From Aphrocallistes beatrix (lineage: Eukaryota; Porifera; Hexactinellida; Sceptrulophora; Aphrocallistidae), in contig OY725493.1 of assembly GCA_963281255.1 (NCBI GenBank), positions 3,937,857 to 4,001,856 of the forward strand: DNA of 64,000 nt, in the 5' to 3' direction. Position 1 is the first letter of the stretch. Every line of letters starts with the position of its first letter. Under the pieces are notes generated by a model. The model did no database searches. It saw only the letters and a list, made by a program, of their open reading frames with translations, and had not been told where the DNA came from. Below, in pieces: positions 20,693 through 30,193 of this stretch. The translations under genes were made by a program, and so were the position numbers.

Positions 20693-21765
20693 ACAGGCCA
20701 AAATTAGTTCCCATAGCAACGCAGGAAATCAGCAACATTTCTTGAAAAAATTTCCAAATTTTTCTCATCAACCCTATTCAGAGGTAAGTTCTGTGAGCAA
20801 AACTTTAGATTGAAAACATTTAGAATTTCCCTTTAACCGCCTATGAAAATCAGTAAATTCGTCAAAAATCCAACCTATTGCGTGTAATCATATAATGACT
20901 AATCAGAATTTTAGTAACGGATACTTTGACACCATATTTATATATACAGGAATAGGGATACCCCTTAGACTATGTTTTTTTGAAAATTTGAATCTGTCAA
21001 TTTTAACGCAAGCAGTTCGTTCGTAAGTTCGAAGCAGAATAAACGCTAACACTATTGGATAATGGGTTCAACTACTGATTAATAGCCACTAACATGCAAC
21101 TCAGTGAAAGTACCAAAAATGTAATTACTCCCTCATAATTTTTAGTTTTATAGTGTAAGAAATATATTGATATCCATAGAGTGACGAAATCAACCAACAC
21201 ATAATGGATGGCACCAGCACAAGTTTTAAATAAATTCAAAGACAAAAAATGAAGTGTTCATAGCTATGTACTTACTTTTAGCATGCCATTTGCGTCAGCA
21301 TTCCTCAAACTTTTTATTTGCATGGAACTCTTCTAATGGTACAAATTACACTCAAAACATAAAACCTGACAACACAAAAACTAGTTAATGTCTATGGCGT
21401 TCTCATTTTCTAGAGAATAAGTAATCGATAACCTAGTAAATTGGACTTTTCGGAGTAAAGGGATGCCTAAGGCACCAAGTTTCGGGGGGCCTAAAATCAC
21501 TTTGGCGGGGTAAGAAGCACTGATGTTAGTGTAAAAATGAAAATCTACCAACTGATTAATTATTTTTGCCTTAGAATCATACTTATCTTAGAATTATACT
21601 TATAGGCATACCACAAACTGAGTAGAGGTAGTTGTTAGGTTTAGATAGTAATGTTTGTTTGGTATACTTTTATTTATTTTGTCATTTCTTCCATATAGCA
21701 TTTACTTTCGCGGTTTAAAATAACGTGTGTGTAACATAAATGACAAAATAAATACAGTCGACATG
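20693..21765. other. Non-coding stretch
   Basis: No gene seen. A small inverted repeat TATTTATTTTGTCATTT (about 21669) and AAATGACAAAATAAATA (about 21742) could be the ends of a short MITE. Confidence 0.4.
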
Positions 21766-22002
21766 GCGAATATGAATCAGGGACTAGCAATTCGCCCGCT
21801 ACATATCGGAGAGAGAATAGAAAACTGGGACGGCTGCAGTGCGTCTTCGCATGGCTCAGGGAGACACAGGAATCAAAATTGCAATTAGCAGGCTTCCTGC
21901 ATAAGTCTGTCGGAGTGTAGAAGAGAGAGGGGTAGAAATAGAAGCGATGGTGGGAAGGACATGCTAAAGGATGCCTCTGATGTTAGGGTGGAGTGAATTT
22001 CA

Positions 22003-23012
22003 CTTTTTTGAAGGTATCAAAAAAGCACTCTTCAGGATTTTGGAGCCTTAGTCTATGGGGTATTTCTGAAAAATTTTAGCAATTTATGATGATGCTTGAT
22101 CCTGCCATAATGACTTGAATGAACCGATCGAATCCATAATTCAGTGAATTAATATAGACCCATAATATATGGATTAAAGGTAGTACTAAAGTTGGACTTT
22201 TTAAAAAATTTTCTTACTTAAAATATGCAGAATATGTGTAATATCGAATGATGTTGACTACCATAGTATATCAAAATATTGCAATACTCTTCAGTACATT
22301 ATATTTTATAGATAAATTTTGGTTATTCCTAAATACGTAATCAAATTAGGCTAATAGTGTATGAGGCAATGCAATCATTAATAAGTAACTTGATTCTAAA
22401 GTGTGAATTCTCTTTTGTCCCAAAATTTGCCATTTTCTTGATTCTAAGGTTGATAATGCATGACAATGACGCTGTTCATATGATGTTGTCTGAATATATT
22501 TTCTATTATTTGCTTCACAGTTCGTTCAATTGATTGGAACGAACTGTGAAGCAAATGACAAATTAATGTATCAAGACAATATCAGATGAAGAGCGTCATG
22601 GTCATGGTTGATTCCCAATCAATTAAATTCCAGTGTAAGCTAATAATTACAATGCCTCCCATGCCATTATTAAAATTGATTTTTATGAATAACCAAATTT
22701 ACCTAATATTATTGTACTAAAGTATATTGTAACAATTTAATACATGTAAAATACTTTCACACATATTCTGTCTATTATAAGAGAGATACGTAAAACCAAA
22801 TATACTATTAAGAAAAATTCAAAAAAGGTTTAATTTTAGTAGTAAACAGAAGTGTAATTAATATTTTATGGATCTATATTAATTCACGGAAATATAAATT
22901 CGAAGGGTTCATTCAAGTCGATTGTGGCATGGTCAAACATCAACACTAAGCCTCCAAATCCTGAAGAGATTTTTGATAGTTTGAAAAAAGTGAAATTCAC
23001 TCCACCTTCATA
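22003..23012. mobile_element. 1-kb foldback element inside gag
   Basis: Ends GGTGGAGTGAATTTCACTTT and its exact reverse complement mark the limits. Similarity of the arms persists inwards with decay, and the centre is a perfect 20-bp stem: ATTTGCTTCACAGTTCGTTC (22509-22528) with its complement at 22538-22557 and a 9-nt loop. No clear target duplication was found. Confidence 0.8.
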
Positions 23013-23204
23013 CAACTGGGAAGTAGGTCGGATCCCCAGCAGAGTTTGAAGCTGTACAACGCGTAAATGAGGCTAAGTGGCGTCCTGGAGTACAGGTGAG
23101 ATATTTTCTATCAGTTGCTAGGCGATGTGAAGAGGGCCGAGTTGAATCCTTGTTATGCATGTGTTTTCATGTCGACTCAGCCACCTCCGTCGACTCAACT
23201 CCCT

Positions 23205-23248
23205 CCTTGGCCTTACCTTGCACAAGGAGGTGCAAGGTAAGGCCAAGG
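23205..23248. repeat. Perfect 19-bp hairpin
   Basis: CCTTGGCCTTACCTTGCAC at 23205-23223 is exactly complementary to 23230-23248 with a 6-nt loop. It is unusually GC-rich for the region and lies inside the gag-like relic. Confidence 0.95.
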
Positions 23249-23639
23249 GAGAACTTGTAGACAAGGACAAGCTAACGGAGGTCCAAGTTGGGCATTTTCT
23301 AATTCAAGTAAAAGAGGCTTTGATCCAGAGGGAAATAACGCTTGATTTCGGCTGGATGAACACGCTGAAGCAATCGATTTCAGATGGGGACAAACCGGAG
23401 GTGATGAATAATGTCAACATTGTGAAACAAGATCAGTCAAAGTCCAATAATAATGGAGTTATAGAAGAGTTAGATCCCAAAATACAAGTGCTACACCTGT
23501 AATGAGCGGGGTCGTGGCTGAATATTCTGTATTAAGAGGATATGCACAGCTTGCAGGAGCAAGGCAAATAACCCGGGGAATGCCAAGGCAAGACAATAGC
23601 TCAACTAGAGGAGAAAGAATTAACGTAGCATCATATCCG

Positions 23640-24314
23640 TTAGGTCTTTGTTAGAATTTCATCGATATAGTAAACTGCATTAATTGTCTGTTTAGGAGGA
23701 AGAAAATGTAATTCTGAGAGGGCTTGGTAGCTCATCATCTCCCACACCATCACTTTCGGTGGAAATTTCACCGTTTTTGGAGCAGGAATGTTCGAATTGT
23801 CCTTCGCCCAAATACGGTCGTTTTGTGGGTTGCTCAATTGATACAGATAGAAGGGAGATTCATCCGACCAAATAATAGTTTTCCATTCTTCAATAGCCCA
23901 ATTTTTCTTCTCTAAGCAGAAGTTCAATCGCTTTTTCTTCTGAGATTCCGTCAATTTGGGCTGTTTGGGTCTTTTATAAGCCTTGGCTTTAATCTGACAT
24001 ATTAAATGGCGGTGAATTGTATCCTTAGACACTGGATACCCATAGCAATAATCCTGCGTGCCAAAGATCGTGTTGATTGCCGTCTTTTTCTATGAGATTT
24101 TGCAATCGTAATTTAAGATGCTCTCGAAAGCTTTTCCGGACGTCCAGCACCTGGTCGATGTTCAAGGCTGCTCGCCTTTCTTGTACTTGAGCCACCACCT
24201 TTTTATGGTTCGAATTGATACCTCAACATCCTTAGCAACTTTCTTTTGCGGAATACCAGCAAGTAACATGCCTACAGCACGATTTCTAATTTGTGAAGGG
24301 TTAGATTTGACCAT
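23640..24314 (-). pseudogene. Tc1-type transposase, frameshifted and truncated
   Basis: The N-terminal block (24314 downwards) begins MVKSNPSQIRNRAVGMLLAG and continues with a helix-turn-helix (KKVAKDVEVSIRTIKRWW). After a frame change it reads LEHRPGAGRPESFREHLKL, the GRPR-like linker region. The block at 24032-23640 carries IHRHL, WSDESPFYLY with the first catalytic Asp, and KFPPKVMVWEMMS, typical of Tc1. The C-terminal part with the second Asp and the last acidic residue is missing where the gag-like relic begins. An internal stop lies near 24160. The element's right terminus is at 24523. Confidence 0.85.
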
Positions 24315-24523
24315 TTTTTCGAAAAAAGGGTAATTACAGAATCAATGTAAAGGAAAACGTAGAAGAGCTATTAGATAAGTTATAGTGAAAACCGTTAACA
24401 GTGAGTATGCCTTAGTTGAAAATGCATAGTCGTTTATGGGCAATTGAAAATCAAAGCTTCTAAATAAAATCATACACGTAATTTCAAAAGGAGGGTGACA
24501 ATAATTATGAGACACCCTGTACT
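24315..24523 (-). mobile_element. Tc1 element end with terminal repeat
   Basis: Read from the right, CAGGGTGTCTCATAATTATT starts at 24523 immediately inside a TA dinucleotide and leads to the transposase start 200 bp later. The opposite terminus was not found, so the element is half a copy. Confidence 0.75.
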
Positions 24524-24689
24524 ACAAAAATAGAAGGAATTTTGCATTTTATGGTACGAGCATGAAATATGGTACAATGATTATATACATCATATGATTC
24601 ATTTGAAGATCAGGATCCACTTTCAAAAGTGACTACTAAGGGCAACCCATGGGTTCCAGGATTAGAGATACAAAAATTAATTAAGCTAA
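24524..24689. other. Non-coding spacer
   Basis: Between the Tc1 terminus and a truncated family G copy. Nothing recognised. Confidence 0.4.
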
Positions 24690-26043
24690 ATTTTTCTTTC
24701 CTATTTCGTAGCTACAATATTTAGAAGCAGATTTTCGTAGGGAAAAATATTTTAACGTTTTTCTAAAGTAGAATATCGAAAATCTGTCACTATCATTTTG
24801 TTCCACGTGACGAGATCTTTCCAAAACCGTCAATTTTTAACTCTACGACCTTGGTAACTGAAGATACCTCTTGTATAAAATTGATTTTTTTAATTGCTAA
24901 AAACAGGCTACAAAGCAATTTTCTTCGGTAAGGCTTTATTTCCATTAGTTTTACCGTGTCCTAATAAGAAAATGACATCCAAACATCCTTAATCTACAAC
25001 ATATAGTAGTACTTAACTTAAAAACATTATATAGCAAAAAAGTGTGAAAAAGTTGTCAGTTATGACTGGGGACCCAAAATAACCACGTCCGATAGCATCC
25101 GCCGAAATCCCATATCATTTGACCATGCCAGATCTTTATTTTAATATTGAATTCGAGCTCAGCGCTAAATTTCCAGCCATTTGATATATACAGTCGAACC
25201 TGCTATAACGGCCACTCTGTATAACGGTCACCTGTCTATAGCGGTCACCATTGAACAGTCCCGTCCGAAATTCCATAATATTGACCCTGTGTATAGCGGT
25301 CACCTGCTCAACGCAGCCAGCGGCCACCCATTTGCAGTCCCTTACTGACCCAAAAACTGTGTATAACGGCCCTCATCTGCCTATAATGGTCACTACCTGT
25401 CTATAACGACCATCACCTTTTTCACCTTTTTATGTGTTTATGACAGGACCTGTTACGAACGATAAACAAGTTTCATTATATTACTTCAAGTAATAGATTT
25501 CTAAAAACTTTATTTCACTACGTTAATACCTTTTGAGGATTAAGACAATCACCTGTATATAACGGCCACCTGTGTATAACGGCCAATTTTGCCCAGTCCC
25601 TTGGGTGGCCGTTATATACAGGTTCTACTGTATATTGACCATATTTGGAGAATATTTTGGTTGCCTGTTTCTAGCAACGGCCAGGAATGTGAAAAAATTC
25701 CTGGTCATTGCAAGGTACGGTCAAACAAAAATGTTTCTAAATATGGTCAATATATATATCCAATTACTGGAAATCTAGTGCTGAGCATGAATTCAGCATT
25801 AAAATTATGATTTGGCACATTCAATTGAAGATATACGTAGCTGTGGGACATTTCGCTTTTAAAATGTGTCGTTTTTAGAGCGACATCAAGTGGTACAAGT
25901 GGCTCCAAATGGCGAAATAATGGCATTGGAGTTATAAAAATCAGAAATAATGTTTAGAACCCCTATAAGGATCTAAAAATGATGAAAAAGCACTTTGGGC
26001 ACATTTTTAATGAAAAACAAATTTCCCATCGGAAACACCAACC
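24690..26043 (+). mobile_element. Family G copy G5, left end missing
   Basis: Matches family G from about base 240 onward to the terminal GGAAACACCAACC, followed by TTAA. The first part is lost. A pogo-like MITE is inserted in the central palindrome. Confidence 0.85.
25191..25630. mobile_element. Pogo/Tigger-like MITE (P2)
   Basis: Ends CAGTCGAACCTGCTATAAC and, in reverse, CAGTAGAACCTGTATATAAC, flanked by TA. It is a relative of the copy at 18811-19273 with the same internal order in reverse. It splits the central inverted repeat of the G5 copy. Confidence 0.9.
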
Positions 26044-26067
26044 TTAAAACTCGAATTTGGCTCTAGT

Positions 26068-26735
26068 TAGACCGTGAACTGAAAATTCGTCGCCGGATAA
26101 TTCGTCTCGGAAAATTCGTCGCATGGAAAATCTGTTGAAATTTACGATGAAACGGTGCTTTTGAGTTTGCAATTGTTGAAAAGGTAGCGAATTGTTGAAA
26201 AGGTAGCGAATTGATGAGTTTTAGTTCGAAACTGTTGAAACGGAAGCGGAATCGGGGCTTTTGATTGGGAATTGTTGAGGTTTAGAAGATACGGAAACGG
26301 GAGGAGTGGTCCAGGCATTTTATGGTGAGCGAATTGGTTGAAAGGCGGGTCGATTGGGAATTTCATGACGAGCGAATGGGATCCAGGTGCGAATTGTAGG
26401 CTTTTTTGGTTGTTAGGTTGTGGTTGCGGAATGTGGTAAGGTGGGCTTTTAGGAACGGAGGAGGATAGTGGGCGCTTTTAGGTTTGGAAGATATGGTTGG
26501 TGAGGGCGGTTGCTAAGGCTTTTTCGGTTGGAATGTTGATATGGCGAGGTGGAAGTGGAGCGTTTGGGGACGAGGCAGTTTGCCTCAAAAAAATGGGAAA
26601 GGTGAGTGTTTTTGCGGCGGAATAGAAATAGTAACGAATAGATGCGACGAATTTTCCATGCGACGAATTTTCTTGCGACGAATTTTCCGCGATGAATTTT
26701 TCGGGGACGTATTTTCCTGCGACGAAACTTCCGCC
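26068..26735. mobile_element. Element with arrays of a 14-15-mer at its ends
   Basis: The right end holds about six head-to-tail GCGACGAATTTTCC-type units (26645-26730). The left end holds about three in opposite orientation (AAAATTCGTCGC, 26077-26125). AGTTAG flanks both sides, and the opposite arm of family K shows the uninterrupted sequence (CTAGTTAGGCATGG in reverse), so this is an insertion with a 6-7-bp duplication. Confidence 0.7.
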
Positions 26736-27088
26736 ATTCAGTTAGACATGGCAAATGTAGTATCCTTGAATAGGAAATCATGTATGACGAGTCGAAAGGC
26801 TTTACTCAATTTATTTAAATTTGGCCTGTTTCGATTTTTCACCATTCCATATGTGATATGCTGGTTAATACTCATATTTGGTTTGTTACAGACAACAATT
26901 ATGTTATCGTTATTTAGGAAGTCCTATACAGTAGAACCGACTATGACAGCCACTATATACGTATATAGTAGGTACGTGTCCATAATGGCACTTTTTCCAT
27001 TGACATAACTTTAATTAGAAGTGACCTGTGTATAGCGGCTCATTTAACCGCAGTCTCTTAAGTGGCCCGTCATTTACAAGTTCCACTT

Positions 27089-27724
27089 TATTAAATCAAT
27101 TGAATCAAATATTATTTGTTTGGTTTCATATAGCAAGTATGTTATTGTTGAATAGGAAATAATATATAGTCGAAAGGATATCCCAAAATTTGATTATTTA
27201 CTTTTGCGGTTTTGCCTTTCTAATTATACTCAAATTTAATATTTTTAATTTCTTCATATCGATTCTAATCTGTATAATTGATAAACTTTATATATACTAA
27301 CATTTAATCCTTCATCAGGTCGAGTTAGCCAAGTATTTAATTCTAATTATTGAATAGCTTTCTCTGTTATTTTTCATATAATGGCTAAGGGTTTCATGCT
27401 GATATATCCTGTTCATTTTAGCAGGTCAAAGAAGCACAATGCTTTTCCATCCACCACTAACTGGGAGTGTGTGTATTGTGCCAGGAATGTAATGGCAATC
27501 CCCTGTAGTCTCCCGGGAGAATACTAATCCAAATGCTAGAAGTGGGAATAGTTCTCTAGCAACCAAACTAAATGAATTTCATAATCAAGAGTGCTTTGCT
27601 ATGGATATTGACCTAAAAGGCTTGATTATGGGAGTGGCATAGAAGAAACACTCAAGATTAATTTGGCAAATGGCACAAAAGATGCTCGCTAAAATTCAGC
27701 CATCTGAAATTAGCCAGTGAATTA
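27089..27724. other. Interior of family K, left part
   Basis: AT-rich. GC-richer and slightly coding-like from about 27440 (CACTAACTGGGAGTGTGTGT), but no frame could be held. Confidence 0.3.
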
Positions 27725-28189
27725 ATGAAAATATATATAAAGAATATACCTTATTCTTCTACCACAACACTCCACACACGCAGTACAGCAGGTCAAATTA
27801 AACCGTTACAGTCAACATGCTTCTTTTGTGAAGAACCTGCAGGGCGAACATGTTTTCGACAAGCTTCGACCTTTGATATTGAGTCCGTAAGTGCGCACAT
27901 GACTTACAAGATAATAAGCTCTTGACAAATTTTTCAACAAGAGAGATGACAGCACTAGAGGCAAAATATCATGCAAAAGTGTCCTGTTGCTCTTTATAAC
28001 AAGGCTTCAAGGGATGACATCAGCAGTGATGTTAACGAAACCGATCCTCATCATCATGGCATCGCATTGGCACAGTTAGTCACATACATGGAAGATTTCC
28101 GTAAGGGTGAGGACACCGCTCCTGTTTTTAAGTTATCTGGTCTGGTGGAACTGTACACAATCAGGCTCAAACTGTTAGGGGGCGATTAA
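27725..28189 (+). pseudogene. Decayed ORF of unknown protein inside family K
   Basis: The first block (27725-27923) contains a Cys pair, STCFFCEEPAGRTCFRQAST, then FDIESVSAH. After a frame break, TALEAKYHAK and then CPVALYNKASRDD follow. The block at 27971-28189 ends GIALAQLVTYMEDFRKGED, VFKLSGLVELYTIRLKLLG. I recall this order (Cys-rich start, A-K-YH-x-x-C, then an acidic LVxYxED and a short LxxLYxxRLxxLG) from uncharacterised repeat-associated proteins of invertebrates, but cannot name it. Its place between inverted arms suggests it belonged to the element. Function unknown. Confidence 0.5.
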
Positions 28190-29066
28190 ATGAGCCGCTA
28201 TACACAGGTCACTTATCATTAAAGTTAATGTCAATGGACAGAGTGCCATTGTAGACAGATGCCCACTATATAAGTATATAGTGGCAGTCATAGTCGGTTC
28301 TACTGTAGTATATGACTTCCTATTCAACGATAACATAATTGTTTTATGTAACCAATCAAATACGAGTTTAACCAGCATTACCATATATGGAATGGTGTAA
28401 AAACCGCAAACTCAAAAACAGGTGAAATTTAAATAAATTGAGTACAGCATTTCGACTCATCATACATGATTTCCTATTCAAAGATACTACTTTTGCCATG
28501 CCTAACTAGAGCCAAATTCGAGTTTTAAGTAGTACAAGCGCGCTTCGCTTGCTTGCGCTGCGCGGCTGGCGGACAATTTGTGTCCGCCGGAGGCTCCCTT
28601 CAGTCGCCTGGGGTTACACTGGTTAATTATAAGGGAGATAACATCTCTAAATACATCTGTCCCACTGATCTAATCAATATGGCACGAAAAATCACCAAAT
28701 TTATCAATTTTTAAAATTTTTGATGAGTAATGATGACGTCATAACAAAGTAATGAGTCATCATTTTTTGATGATAGTTGTATCATATGTGAGGTATGTTA
28801 GTATACAGATTCTATTAAAATTTCAGCCTTATATCTCCTATAATGGCTGAGTTATGCTCGAATAACTGTATTGCTTAACTTTTAAAAATGTGACAATGAC
28901 GTCATAATTCCATGATGAGTCGACATTTTGCTCTGAGCTCAGAACTTAGTGGAGCCATAGCCAAAAGACTCCCACATGCCAAAAATCAGCCTTCTACGCC
29001 TGGCAGTTTCTTCAATCAATTCGTTACAGATATATATATATATATACTATACACATATATATATAT

Positions 29067-29409
29067 ACAAGCGCGCTTCGCTTGCTTGCGCTGCACGGCT
29101 GGCGGACACTTCGTGTCCGCCGGAGGCTCCCTTCGGTCGCCTGGAGGTGACATTGGTTAATTATAAGGGAGATAACATCTCTAAATATGTCCATCTTAGT
29201 GTTAAAACCGATTTCACTCGAAAAATCACCAAATTTGTCAATTTTAAAATTATTGATGCGTAATGATGACGTCATAACAAAGTGATGAGTCATCATTTTT
29301 TGATGAAAGTTACATCATATGTGAGACATGTTAGTGCCATAGCCAAAAGACTCCCACATGCCAAAAATCAGCCTTCTGCGCCCGGCAGTTTCTTCAATCA
29401 ATTCGTTAC

Positions 29410-29450
<41 letters not shown>

Positions 29451-29472
29451 CATCGAGTTTTAATAGTAAGGA
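29067..29472 (-). mobile_element. Helitron-like family H copy H4
   Basis: A shorter copy (about 406 bp) with an intact 9-bp hairpin (GGCGGACAC arm, TTC loop) near its GC-rich end, lacking part of the middle and keeping one TGACGTCA. It ends in a TA repeat and GTAAGGAT. Confidence 0.75.
29411..29447. repeat. (TA)n microsatellite
   Basis: About 17 uninterrupted TA dinucleotides inside the Helitron-like tail. Confidence 0.95.
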
Positions 29473-29513
29473 TATATATATATATACGCATTAATCGAGT
29501 TTTAATAGTAAGG

Positions 29514-30193
29514 ATTACCATAAATAGTAGGTCTAAAAATTAAAATAGGCGCCATAGCCAAAATAGGCACTTTTGAAAATTGGTCTTGATCGAAGTTGAT
29601 TAAATAATTCGAATAACTCATCTTCAAACTAAACGGAGGCGTTCGGATAAGGAGGGTGTACTGTAGTAGTTAAAATGAATATATGTGGCACTGATTCATA
29701 ATCTGAAAAGTAGGGAAAATATAAGTTACTAGAAATATTTTGCCATGACCAATTCGAATATGTATACGAAATTCGATCCTGAAATCTGATCAATTGCAGC
29801 CCTTACCCCTTAGAATTATTCCTCTTCATAAATAAACTCATTTTAATATTATCTGTATGTGAAATAATGAAATTTTCATGTACTATTGTCCGGGTAGGAT
29901 ATATATATATATATATTTTTTTTTTGAATTTAACATGTATATCAATGGCTTATGTTAGGAAAATATTATTTTGTAAAATTAGAGTCTGAATAATTACTTA
30001 GTGTCTCTAGGTGCTTTGGCAAACACAAAGTATCCGCCTCTAGGAGCGCATGCGAGCGTATTTGGCTTGTGAGGTAAAATATATCGTACGATCGTTGTAT
30101 AACAGAAAAGCTATAAGCATATTGATTTCGTATTTAATTAATTATAAGCAATGAATTTGTAATTTAAGTGTAATGTACATATTTGTTATATTT
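29514..30193. other. 3' flank of the SNF2 gene
   Basis: A truncated pogo-like terminus (TTCGGATAAGGAGGGTGTACTG, read as two parts) lies near 29634-29660. On the minus strand, ATTAAA at about 30132-30137 is a possible poly(A) signal for the SNF2 gene about 60 bp beyond its stop. Otherwise non-coding. Confidence 0.4.

Larger units (their letters stand above)
21762..23645 (+). pseudogene. Gag-like retroelement relic, split by a foldback
   Basis: Before the foldback, a block from ATG 21762 begins MANMNQGLAIRPLHIGERIE, then shifts to a frame with LRMAQGDTGIKIAISRLPA. After the foldback, PAEFEAVQRVNEAKWRPG (about 23040) and RYFLSVARRCEEGRVE read like a capsid segment. A further frame gives VGHFLIQVKEALIQREITLD, and an adjacent frame gives KYKCYTCNERGRG (about 23478), like half of a zinc knuckle. 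Several frame changes make it dead. Assignment to LTR-retroelement gag is by overall pattern, not by a decisive motif. It ends against a Tc1 relic. Confidence 0.5.
26048..28524. mobile_element. Family K: TTAA-flanked element with long inverted arms
   Basis: Ends AACTCGAATTTGGCTCTAG and its exact complement sit directly inside TTAA (26044-26047 and 28525-28528). Arms of about 330 bp (26741-27088 and 28172-28510) are reverse complements, and both contain the same pogo-like mini-element (CAGTAGAACCGACTATGAC). The left arm is broken by an insertion at about 26068-26735. A decayed ORF lies between the arms. TTAA duplication is as in piggyBac or Kolobok elements, but no known transposase was recognised. 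Confidence 0.75.
28534..29513 (-). mobile_element. Helitron-like family H copy H3, with H4 nested in its tail
   Basis: Starts at the GC-rich end ACAAGCGCGCTTCGCTTGC, has the hairpin with GGCGGACAA/GTGTCCGCC arms, two TGACGTCA octamers, and CTGGCAGTTTCTTCAATCA near the other end. It then enters a TA tract, where a second copy begins at 29067. The terminal TCGAGTTTTAATAGTAAGGA appears twice, at about 29452-29471 and 29493-29512. The simplest reading is that the second belongs to H3 and the first to H4. Confidence 0.7.

Noticed and set aside
25136..25810. Three ORFs across the G5/P2 region
   Set aside because: They span the border between a MITE and its inserted pogo-like element, so they are chance reading frames.
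26142..27008. ORFs of 74-155 codons on both strands
   Set aside because: They run over the 14-mer arrays and the arm of family K; frames follow repeat periodicity and cross an insertion border.
28912..29543. Overlapping ORFs with YIYIYI tracts
   Set aside because: They are translations of the TA microsatellite and Helitron-like copies, not genes.
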